Shown here: positions 1 through 4,884 of the stretch, piece after piece
Layout: the number at the start of each line of letters is the position of its first letter
How positions within the stretch are numbered: position 1 is the stretch's first letter
Source of the DNA: Methanothrix sp.
GTDB lineage: Archaea; Halobacteriota; Methanosarcinia; Methanotrichales; Methanotrichaceae
DNA length: 5,650 nucleotides
Direction of reading: 5' to 3'
Assembly: GCA_028708055.1 (NCBI GenBank)
Contig: JAQVZT010000186.1
Location: forward strand, 1 to 5,650
The notes under the pieces: generated by a model
Told to the model about the DNA's origin: nothing
Seen by the model: the letters and a program-made list of their open reading frames with translations, nothing else
Databases searched by the model: none
Translations under genes and position numbers: made by a program

Positions 1-14
1 GAGTTTTTTGGCAG

Positions 15-34
15 GATAAAATAGGAGAAAAATT
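15..34 (-). terminator. Possible T-rich terminator of the small minus-strand gene
   Basis: Read on the minus strand, the bases just after the stop at 44-46 contain two T tracts (complement of the A runs at 28-32 and 18-21) without a strong stem. Oligo-T tracts alone can end archaeal transcription. A T6 run at 4-9 on the plus strand could likewise end a transcript arriving from the left. Both are inferred from base composition only. Confidence 0.3.
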
Positions 35-43
35 ACATTTGAA

Positions 44-253
44 TCATGCCAGAGCAACCTTTCTGGCGGCTCTGATCTGGCGGAGGAGCCTCTCCTTGAG
101 CGAGCCTCTGTGCCTCCTTCCTGAGGGAGATTTCATTGCGCCGCCCGGCAGTGCGATGTGATGAATCTCCTCGATCATGCTCTCTGCAATCTTGCAGCAT
201 TCGTCAGTGCTCCTGTCCCGAGCATATTCACTTTCTTTAATAACTTCTTTCAT
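44..253 (-). CDS. Small basic hypothetical protein (69 aa), possibly the 3' remnant of a longer gene
   Basis: I do not recognise the family. The ATG (complement of 251-253) opens a 69-residue frame ending in TGA at 44-46. The first 35 residues are charged and probably helical, with adjacent cysteines (about residues 19-20). They are followed by a Gly/Pro break (LPGG, about 35-38) and a strongly basic tail rich in Arg/Lys (RRHRGSLKERLLRQIRAARK) that could bind nucleic acid or an acidic partner; this is inference. Codon use (AGA, AGG, CTC, ATC, GCC) resembles the clear genes in the window, which argues for a real or recently real gene. There is no Shine-Dalgarno before the ATG. The same frame stays open upstream to a TAA near 314-316 and reads like protein (FFNEDEISVR just before the Met), but offers no ATG, GTG or TTG there. 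The annotated start may therefore not be the original one. It is divergent from the zinc-ribbon gene. Confidence 0.5.
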   Translation of the reverse strand: MKEVIKESEYARDRSTDECCKIAESMIEEIHHIALPGGAMKSPSGRRHRGSLKERLLRQIRAARKVALA

Positions 254-315
254 ACGTACAGATATTTCGTCTTCATTAAAAAATTTTTCCCTACTTAGAA
301 TTGAATCCCGAAATT

Positions 316-341
316 AGATGATCCAAATAGATGGTCCAAAA
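316..341. repeat. 13-nt tandem duplication, two copies
   Basis: AGATGATCCAAAT at 316-328 is followed directly by AGATGGTCCAAAA at 329-341, with two mismatches (positions 6 and 13). It lies at the border between an AT-rich stretch and the GC-rich island. It may be a replication-slippage duplication. No function is visible. Confidence 0.6.
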
Positions 342-600
342 CAATGGGGGAGCAATCTCCTCACGCTCCCGGTTCACTCCCCACAGCCTCGGTGGTTCCC
401 GGAGCGTGCCCCTGCCAGCTTTCGGAATGCTGCCACCTGGTTTCTGCCTGGCCGCGGCATGGCAGCCGCATAGCTTCCGCCTGGCGTCTGCCTGACTGCT
501 TCCAACTGCTACAGGCTGCTGTCGAGATGCGGCTATGCTGCTGTTGCGCAGGCCGCAGCCCTTCCGTCTTTTGCGAAGGCAGCGGCAGCATGCGTCATGC
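342..600. other. GC-rich intergenic island with inverted repeats, no convincing gene
   Basis: This stretch is clearly more GC-rich than the AT-rich bases on either side and is full of GCTGC/GCAGC and CTGCCTG words. Two open frames of 76-100 codons exist but their products are Cys/Gln/Ser-rich without domain character, start without ribosome sites, and look like chance frames. Inverted repeats seen by eye: ATGCTGCC (427-434) with GGCAGCAT (584-591); AGCCGCAT (464-471) with ATGCGGCT (527-534); GCCTG (490-494) with CAGGC (512-516); CGCTCC (364-369) with GGAGCG (400-405); and the compact hairpin at 546-595. These could fold as a branched RNA, but short complementary words are expected in such repetitive sequence. 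I found no tRNA T-loop, RNase P or SRP RNA signature. It could also be a decayed gene. Confidence 0.4.
546..595. other. Irregular hairpin at the end of the GC-rich island
   Basis: Three nested stems stack with small internal loops: GCGCA (546-550) with TGCGT (591-595, one G-T pair), GCCGC (552-556) with GCGGC (582-586), and CCTTC (560-564) with GAAGG (575-579), closing a ten-base T-rich loop. It lies immediately upstream of the TATA box at 601. It may be part of a structured RNA, the end of one, or chance pairing in GC-rich DNA. Confidence 0.35.
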
Positions 601-608
601 TTTAAATA
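601..608 (+). promoter_or_regulatory. TATA box of the zinc-ribbon/pcm operon, leaderless geometry
   Basis: TTTAAATA is centred about 26 nt before the ATG at 631. Archaeal TATA boxes sit about 26-28 nt before the transcription start, so the mRNA probably begins at or next to the start codon. No Shine-Dalgarno is present between the box and the ATG, which agrees with leaderless initiation. The upstream BRE position is not purine-rich on this strand; the complement (TATTTAAA preceded by ACAGAG) would suit a minus-strand promoter at least as well. Confidence 0.6.
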
Positions 609-630
609 CTCTGTGGAATAATATTATCAT

Positions 631-1194
631 ATGCTTGATGACCTGATCTTCTGCCCCGTCTGTGAGAACGATACAGAGCACACTCTAATCAAATCCGGCC
701 AGGAGAACCTGATGCGCTGCGAAGAATGCAGCACAGTTCACTCCGTAGAGGTACAGCGCGAGCGGCTGGTCAATCTCAAGGTCATAGTGAGCAGCGGCGA
801 GACATCTGAAACATGCTACATTAAAATTCCGGCAAAAGAGATGCTGCACGTGGGCGATGAGCTCCTGGTGGACGATCCGGCAAGAGATGTGGTCATGACC
901 GAGATCGCCTCTCTGGAGACCGACCGCAGAGTAAACAGCGCTCTCGCGGAAGAGACGAAGACCGTATGGGCCAGGGCGACAGACGAGGTTCCGCTTAAAA
1001 TCTCAGTCTATCGAAGAGGCAAGACCCATTCCTTCAAGATCAGCGTTCCCGGAGACGAGGTCTTCGAGGTCGGAGAGTCTCGAAAGGAGGAAGGATTCAG
1101 ATTCATCATCGTCAAGATGAAGCTTCGCGGTGAGGGCTTTGCCGATTCGGCTGAAGCCAAGGATATACAGAGGATCTGGGGTCGAGAGATTTGA
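631..1194 (+). CDS. HVO_0476-type archaeal zinc-ribbon protein (COG1326-like)
   Basis: This 187-residue protein resembles the uncharacterised euryarchaeal HVO_0476 zinc-finger family; its role is unknown. The N-terminus is a four-cysteine zinc ribbon: C8-x2-C11, then C30-x2-C33, about 18 residues between the pairs. The rest appears to be two tandem copies of one unit, about 47-115 and 120-185. V47-G75 and V120-G148 align without gaps, sharing V, L, K, V, I, P, E, V, G at equivalent positions, and the copies end in matching VWAR and IWGR motifs. Each unit looks beta-rich, which suits a small barrel-type fold that could bind RNA or DNA; this is inference. Length is normal for such a protein. 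The ATG at 631 is supported by the leaderless TATA geometry and by the short lead into the first cysteine pair. The stop overlaps the TTG start of pcm (TTGA), so the two proteins are likely co-expressed. No membrane segment or signal peptide; cytoplasmic. Confidence 0.85.
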   Translation: MLDDLIFCPVCENDTEHTLIKSGQENLMRCEECSTVHSVEVQRERLVNLKVIVSSGETSETCYIKIPAKEMLHVGDELLVDDPARDVVMTEIASLETDRRVNSALAEETKTVWARATDEVPLKISVYRRGKTHSFKISVPGDEVFEVGESRKEEGFRFIIVKMKLRGEGFADSAEAKDIQRIWGREI

Positions 1195-1820
1195 ACCGAG
1201 AGCAGCTCCTGGGAAGCCTGAGAGGCTACGTGAGTGAAGCAGTTGTATCCGCCATGTCCCGCGTCCCCAGAGAGCTCTTTCTTCCGGAATCGCTGCAAAG
1301 CCGGGCATACGATGACACTCCCCTTCCCATCGGCGGCAGCCAGACCATCTCCGCTCCCCACATGGTGGCTATAATGTGCGATCTTCTCGACCTTCATCCG
1401 GAAATGACCGTCCTGGAGGTGGGAGGAGGAAGCGGCTACCATGCCGCGGTGATGGCAGAGATGGTAGGCCCAACCGGGCAGGTCTACTCAGTAGAGCGCA
1501 GGCCGGAGCTGGTAGCCCGGGCCAGAGAGAACCTGTTAAGAGCTGGCATAAAAAATGTGACCATGATCGAAGCTGACGGCAGCCTCGGCCTGCCAGAGCA
1601 CGCGCCATACGACCGCATCAGCGTGGCAGCCGCCGCTCCCCGGGTCCCGGAGCCTCTCAAGGAGCAGCTGAAGGTGAGCGGCAAGATGGTCCTGCCCGTG
1701 GGAAGCGATTACCAGGAACTCTATCTCGTAACCAGAACCAACGGCTTTTTCGTGGAGAAGAAGATGGGCGTGATCTTCGTTCCCCTTATCGGACAGGAGG
1801 GCTTCAGAGAGCGGACCTGA
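1191..1820 (+). CDS. pcm: Protein-L-isoaspartate O-methyltransferase (PIMT)
   Basis: This cytoplasmic repair enzyme transfers a methyl group from S-adenosylmethionine to the free carboxylate of L-isoaspartyl residues in aged proteins; the ester then collapses to a succinimide and partly returns to normal aspartate. The 209-residue length is typical. Visible signatures are the RVPRELF motif (about 24-30), the substrate loop PLPIGGSQTISAPHM (44-58), the SAM-binding motif I LEVGGGSGYHAA (75-86), the acidic residue after VYSVE (about 102) that should hold the SAM ribose, ADGSLG (128-133), APYDRISVAAAAP (138-150) and the C-terminal LVLPVG-like strand (about 166-171). The TTG start at 1191 overlaps the previous stop by 4 nt and gives a full-length N-terminus; a GTG at 1230 would also be possible but removes the usual first helix. 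No strong Shine-Dalgarno is present, so translation is probably coupled to the zinc-ribbon gene by termination-reinitiation. No key residue appears to be missing. Confidence 0.95.
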   Translation: MNREQLLGSLRGYVSEAVVSAMSRVPRELFLPESLQSRAYDDTPLPIGGSQTISAPHMVAIMCDLLDLHPEMTVLEVGGGSGYHAAVMAEMVGPTGQVYSVERRPELVARARENLLRAGIKNVTMIEADGSLGLPEHAPYDRISVAAAAPRVPEPLKEQLKVSGKMVLPVGSDYQELYLVTRTNGFFVEKKMGVIFVPLIGQEGFRERT

Positions 1821-1823
1821 TTT

Positions 1824-1837
1824 AAGGACAGATCCTT
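1824..1837 (+). other. Small hairpin after pcm
   Basis: AAGGA (1824-1828) and TCCTT (1833-1837) form a five-pair stem with a four-base loop just after the pcm stop. It lacks a following T tract, so a terminator role is doubtful. It could merely mark the 3' end of the operon transcript. Confidence 0.25.
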
Positions 1838-1849
1838 TAGTAGCAGATC

Positions 1850-1857
1850 TAATATAT
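1850..1857 (+). promoter_or_regulatory. TATA box of gpmI
   Basis: TAATATAT is centred about 28 nt before the ATG at 1882, the distance expected for a leaderless archaeal transcript. It is only about 16 nt before the in-frame TTG at 1870, too close for that codon to lie in the mRNA. This box therefore favours the ATG start and shows that gpmI can be transcribed independently of pcm. Confidence 0.5.
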
Positions 1858-1881
1858 TCGCTGTGATGATTGCCTTCTGAG

Positions 1882-3402
1882 ATGAAGCCCCTAGCAATCA
1901 TAATCATGGACGGCTTCGGCATAAGCCCGATAGTTGAGGGCAATGCCATAGCCAAGGCGAAAAAGCCCAACCTGGATCGATTCTGGAAAAATTACCCTAC
2001 GACCACTCTTTCCGCCTCGGGCCTCGCTGTGGGCCTGCCGCGCGGCCAGATGGGCAATTCCGAGGTCGGCCACCTCAACATCGGCGGAGGGCGGATCGTC
2101 TACCAGGATTTTACCCGAATCAGCCTGGCGGTTGAGCAGGGAACAATCGCTGAAAATGAAGCTTTACGCCAGGCCATGGAAAAGGCAAAAGGCAAGAGGC
2201 TGCATCTGATCGGCCTTCTCTCCGACGGAGGAGTCCACAGCCACAACACCCACCTCTACGCCATCCTTGAGATGGCCAAGAAGGCGGGCCTGGACAGTGT
2301 CTTTGTTCATGCCATTCTGGACGGCAGGGATGTGCCGCCCAGAAGCGCCCTCGGCTATTTTCAGGAGCTTGAAGACAAATTCCAGCAGATCGGCATAGGA
2401 AAGGTGGCCACCGTCTCCGGCCGGTACTACACCATGGATAGAGATAAGCGCTGGGAGCGGGTGGAGAAAGCCTATCGCTGCCTCACAGATGGAGAGGGAC
2501 TGCGGGCTGCCACCGCCAGGGATGCGGTGCAGGATGCTTACTCAAGAGGGGAAAACGACGAATTCGTCCAGCCCACTGTGGTGAACGCCGATGGCATGTT
2601 CAGGGATGGCGACAGCATCATATTCTTCAATTTCCGGCCGGACAGGGCGCGGGAGATCACCAGAGCCTTTGCCGATAAGGATTTTCAGGGCTTTGCCACC
2701 AAGCCTATCCGGGTCTTCTACACCAGCATGACCCAGTATGACGCCACAATGAAGGTGCCCGTGGCCTTCCCTGCGCAGGATTTGAATGATACCCTCGGCC
2801 AGGTGATCAGCAGAGCCGGCCTGGGGCAGCTGCGCATAGCCGAGACTGAGAAATATGCGCATGTCACTTACTTCTTTAATGGCGGAAAGGAGGAGCCGAA
2901 CCCTGGTGAGGACCGCTGCCTCATTCCCTCGCCAAAAGTTGCCACCTACGACCTTATGCCGGAGATGAGCGCTTTTCTGGTCCGGGATGAGGTTCTCAGG
3001 CGCATCGATAGTGGCAAGTACAACCTCATTGTCCTCAACTTCGCCAATCCGGATATGGTGGGCCACACCGGCATATTCGATGCCGCTGTCAAGGCGGTCG
3101 AGGTGGTGGACGGCTGTGTTGGGGCGGTCGTCGATGAGATTCTGAAAAAAGGCGGCTGCGTGCTGCTAACAGCCGATCACGGCAACGCCGAGAAGATGGT
3201 CGATCCGGCCACCGGCCAGCCGCATACTGCTCACACCACCAATCCTGTGCCATTCACTCTGATAGCAAACGATGGCTGCGAGCGCTGCCTGCGCGAGGAC
3301 GGCATCCTGGCGGACATTGCCCCCACGGCACTACAGCTTCTGGGAATTGCCCAGCCGAAGGCAATGAGCGGAAATAGCCTCATCAAATCAGAGATCTCCT
3401 GA
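1882..3402 (+). CDS. gpmI: 2,3-bisphosphoglycerate-independent phosphoglycerate mutase, bacterial type
   Basis: The enzyme interconverts 3- and 2-phosphoglycerate in glycolysis/gluconeogenesis through a phosphoserine intermediate and two divalent metal ions (usually Mn2+). With the ATG at 1882 it has 506 residues, close to the roughly 510 of the bacterial-type family and unlike the shorter ApgM type typical of many archaea. It belongs to the alkaline-phosphatase superfamily: IIMDGFG carries the first metal aspartate (D10), GQMGNSEVGHLNIG holds the catalytic Ser60, and the inserted transferase domain shows SDGGVHSH, DGRDVPP, SGRYYTMDRD and FNFRPDRAR. The phosphatase domain then resumes with EKYAHVTYFFNGG, ANPDMVGHTG, LTADHGNAE and PHTAHTTNPVPF, which contain the remaining metal-binding Asp and His residues. 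All expected catalytic residues appear intact. An in-frame TTG at 1870 would add four residues (MPSE); I prefer the ATG because the TATA box at 1850 suits leaderless initiation there and MKPLAIIIMDGFG is a normal family N-terminus. Confidence 0.96.
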   Translation: MKPLAIIIMDGFGISPIVEGNAIAKAKKPNLDRFWKNYPTTTLSASGLAVGLPRGQMGNSEVGHLNIGGGRIVYQDFTRISLAVEQGTIAENEALRQAMEKAKGKRLHLIGLLSDGGVHSHNTHLYAILEMAKKAGLDSVFVHAILDGRDVPPRSALGYFQELEDKFQQIGIGKVATVSGRYYTMDRDKRWERVEKAYRCLTDGEGLRAATARDAVQDAYSRGENDEFVQPTVVNADGMFRDGDSIIFFNFRPDRAREITRAFADKDFQGFATKPIRVFYTSMTQYDATMKVPVAFPAQDLNDTLGQVISRAGLGQLRIAETEKYAHVTYFFNGGKEEPNPGEDRCLIPSPKVATYDLMPEMSAFLVRDEVLRRIDSGKYNLIVLNFANPDMVGHTGIFDAAVKAVEVVDGCVGAVVDEILKKGGCVLLTADHGNAEKMVDPATGQPHTAHTTNPVPFTLIANDGCERCLREDGILADIAPTALQLLGIAQPKAMSGNSLIKSEIS

Positions 3403-3416
3403 ATTCCGCCCAAAGG

Positions 3417-3424
3417 TTTTTCTT
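3417..3424 (+). terminator. Short T-rich tract after gpmI
   Basis: TTTTTCTT follows the gpmI stop by about 14 nt and could act as a weak archaeal terminator. If termination is incomplete, read-through would supply mRNA for the acyltransferase gene. Confidence 0.35.
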
Positions 3425-3463
3425 GTGATCCTCCAATTAAAAATTAGTCTGTTGGAGGATCAC
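3425..3463 (+). promoter_or_regulatory. Perfect 12-bp inverted repeat that contains the ribosome-binding site of the acyltransferase gene
   Basis: GTGATCCTCCAA (3425-3436) and its exact complement TTGGAGGATCAC (3452-3463) flank a 15-base AT-rich spacer; one further U-G pair (3437/3451) could close the loop. The right arm includes GGAGG (3454-3458), the Shine-Dalgarno for the TTG at 3465, while the left arm carries CCTCC, resembling the 16S rRNA 3' tail. In RNA the stem would hide the ribosome site. Alternatively it is a DNA operator, because the spacer holds a TATA-like TTAAAAAT (3437-3444) about 25 nt before the start codon. The repeat is certain; its function is inferred. Confidence 0.65.
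3454..3458 (+). promoter_or_regulatory. Shine-Dalgarno GGAGG deciding the TTG start at 3465
   Basis: GGAGG lies six bases before TTG 3465 and is the strongest ribosome-binding site in the window. It fixes the start upstream of the alternative ATG codons at 3528 and 3582, which have no such site. Confidence 0.7.
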
Positions 3464-3464
3464 C

Positions 3465-4739
3465 TTGTCAGGGCAGTTGTTAGCGAAGAATTATCTGCTT
3501 GAGCGGTTAGGGATTCATTTCCATAGCATGTCCCGTGATAGGGTAGAGGATAGGGTCGATAATAGGGCCCAGGACAGGGTCATGAACAGGTTGAGGCCCG
3601 GAAAGAGTTCAGGAAAGCTGGACTATATCGATGCCCTGCGGGGAATTGCCGCGCTCAGCATCTTCTTCTACCACATCTACGGAACAACAGGCTCGCTAAC
3701 CAAAGGGGCATATCCGATAGAGATACTCCCGGAAAGGTTCATAGGTTTGACCCTTGTCGGCATACCTCTGTTTTTTATCCTCAGCGCTTTCACTTTATAC
3801 CTGTCTCTGGACAGCAATGCCGGTGAGAGCAGGAGGTTTGTCAAGTTCTATATTCGCCGGCTATTCAGAATAGCGCCGCTATTTTATTTCCTGCTGGTCC
3901 TTGTGATGATAAGCGGTCTGCTCACAGGAAAGGGACTGCCATCCTGGTTAAATCTTCTGTCCAATTTCACCTTCACCTTCAACCTGATTCCGCAGTACTC
4001 GACAAGCCTCTTTCAGGGAGGCTGGACGGTGGGAGTGGAGATGCTCTTTTACCTGATATTGCCGCTGATATTTCTCAAAGTAAACAGCCTGGGGCGATCC
4101 CTCCTTCTGTTTATCGGCTTTTACTGGCTCAGCCAGGAGATCAAGCCGCTCCTGGTGGCTATGGTCGGAGAGAGCACTATGGCTTCCACCAACTATTATT
4201 ATTACAATTTTTTTCATTGGGCGTATATCTTTCCTCTTGGCATTGTCTGTTACCTGATTTATAAGTATCATCTGCCCAGAATTAAATCTGAGTACCGAAA
4301 CGCATTGGCTTTATGCATGCTTATTATATCGTTAATTATATTATTCATAGTTATTGACAATATTCCTCTGTCCTACAAATTATTCGACCTGTATGAGCCT
4401 ATAGCAGGCCTCACCTCGCTTCTGAGCATGAGCCCGATAGCGGTCGTACTGATGCTGCTCTCCCTTTCCCTGGCTCCTAACAGGTTTATTGTGAATAGAT
4501 TTACCCGATTCTTTGGAACAATAAGCTACAGCCTCTATCTCACTCATCCTTTCATAATCGAGCCCTTGAAGCCGGCATATCTCTATATCTACAATCATAC
4601 AATAGTCTCTACCGACGTGAGCCTTTTTCTGTGCGTCTTGTTGACCCTGCTTATTGTCACTCCCATCTCGCTGATAGCGTATCATCTGATTGAGACTGCT
4701 GGAATCATGATGGGAAAGACCGTCATGAAGAGGCTGTGA
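3465..4739 (+). CDS. Membrane acyltransferase, acyltransferase-3 family (OafA/YrhL-like)
   Basis: This 424-residue polytopic membrane protein belongs to the family that moves acyl groups (often acetyl) from a cytoplasmic or membrane donor to sugars or lipids of the cell envelope. The domain starts at LDYIDALRGIAALSIFFYHI (52-71), with the conserved Arg59 and the probable catalytic His70. Further signatures are the basic loop FYIRRLFRIAPLFYF (about 128-142), GGWTVGVEMLFYLILP (185-200, matching the usual W-S-x-x-x-E-x-x-F-Y element) and GTISYSLYLTHPFII (351-365). About ten hydrophobic segments are visible, near 55-73, 94-115, 137-155, 188-206, 211-229, 247-266, 278-299, 312-337, 351-368 and 386-408. 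There is no C-terminal SGNH domain. Unusual is a 50-residue hydrophilic N-terminal extension that contains five 4-residue repeats. The start is TTG, set by a GGAGG inside a hairpin; ATG 3528 (Met22) is a weaker choice. The second half (about 4180-4400) is richer in A/T than the neighbours, partly from Phe/Ile/Tyr codons. The acceptor substrate cannot be told. Confidence 0.9.
   Translation: MSGQLLAKNYLLERLGIHFHSMSRDRVEDRVDNRAQDRVMNRLRPGKSSGKLDYIDALRGIAALSIFFYHIYGTTGSLTKGAYPIEILPERFIGLTLVGIPLFFILSAFTLYLSLDSNAGESRRFVKFYIRRLFRIAPLFYFLLVLVMISGLLTGKGLPSWLNLLSNFTFTFNLIPQYSTSLFQGGWTVGVEMLFYLILPLIFLKVNSLGRSLLLFIGFYWLSQEIKPLLVAMVGESTMASTNYYYYNFFHWAYIFPLGIVCYLIYKYHLPRIKSEYRNALALCMLIISLIILFIVIDNIPLSYKLFDLYEPIAGLTSLLSMSPIAVVLMLLSLSLAPNRFIVNRFTRFFGTISYSLYLTHPFIIEPLKPAYLYIYNHTIVSTDVSLFLCVLLTLLIVTPISLIAYHLIETAGIMMGKTVMKRL
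3537..3596 (+). repeat. Five 12-nt tandem repeats inside the acyltransferase N-terminus
   Basis: Five in-frame units of 12 nt share the pattern (G/A)A(T/C)AGG followed by six less conserved bases: GATAGGGTAGAG, GATAGGGTCGAT, AATAGGGCCCAG, GACAGGGTCATG, AACAGGTTGAGG. They encode DRVE-DRVD-NRAQ-DRVM-NRLR (residues 25-44), an acidic/basic heptad-free helix or linker on the cytoplasmic side by inference. Divergence between units suggests an old expansion. Confidence 0.8.
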
Positions 4740-4800
4740 GCTTCTATTGATTGGTATTCTATCGATAATCTATTGGCATTCGGTCATTTCTGTTAAGCTC

Positions 4801-4817
4801 TATTCTTATTTTTCCTT
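4801..4817 (+). terminator. T-rich terminator region after the acyltransferase gene
   Basis: The pyrimidine-rich run with a T5 core lies about 60 nt after the stop codon and before the next promoter. It fits an archaeal oligo-T termination zone without a strong stem. The preceding bases 4740-4800 hold only imperfect TCTATTG/TCTATCG direct repeats and an 8-base palindrome TATCGATA. Confidence 0.4.
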
Positions 4818-4833
4818 AAAAAATCACAAAGCA

Positions 4834-4841
4834 TTTAATAT
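4834..4841 (+). promoter_or_regulatory. TATA box of the M20 peptidase gene
   Basis: TTTAATAT is preceded by the purine-rich ACAAAG, which is compatible with a TFB-recognition element. The expected transcript start is near 4864, leaving a leader of about 20 nt that includes AAGGA (4874 region) about seven bases before the ATG. This gene therefore looks leadered, unlike the two leaderless ones upstream. Confidence 0.5.
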
Positions 4842-4884
4842 GTTGTAGTGGATTAGCTAACTCTGATTAGTGAAGGAATGCAAT

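Noticed and set aside
369..385. GGTTCACTCC resembling a tRNA T-loop
   Set aside because: No matching T-stem, anticodon arm or acceptor stem around it on either strand.
415..435. CAGC-TTTCGGAA-GCTG motif resembling an SRP RNA domain IV loop
   Set aside because: The conserved asymmetric loop and GGAAGGAGCA-type sequence are absent; it is just a short hairpin.
361..591. 76-codon minus-strand frame in the GC-rich island
   Set aside because: Gln/Ser/Ala-rich chance frame; codon use unlike the real genes and no initiation signal.
344..646. 100-codon plus-strand frame through the GC-rich island
   Set aside because: Cysteine-rich product without domain character, no ribosome site or promoter, and it overlaps the promoter and start of the zinc-ribbon gene.
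1008..1442. Long minus-strand frames opposite the zinc-ribbon and pcm genes
   Set aside because: They lie antisense to two confidently identified genes and their products show no motifs; they are mirror frames of GC-rich coding DNA.
2542..3066. 174-codon minus-strand frame opposite gpmI
   Set aside because: Entirely antisense to conserved GpmI motifs; an overlap shadow.
4743..4780. Repeated TCTATTG/TCTATCG words after the acyltransferase gene
   Set aside because: Spacing is irregular and the copies are short and imperfect; not a CRISPR or iteron array.
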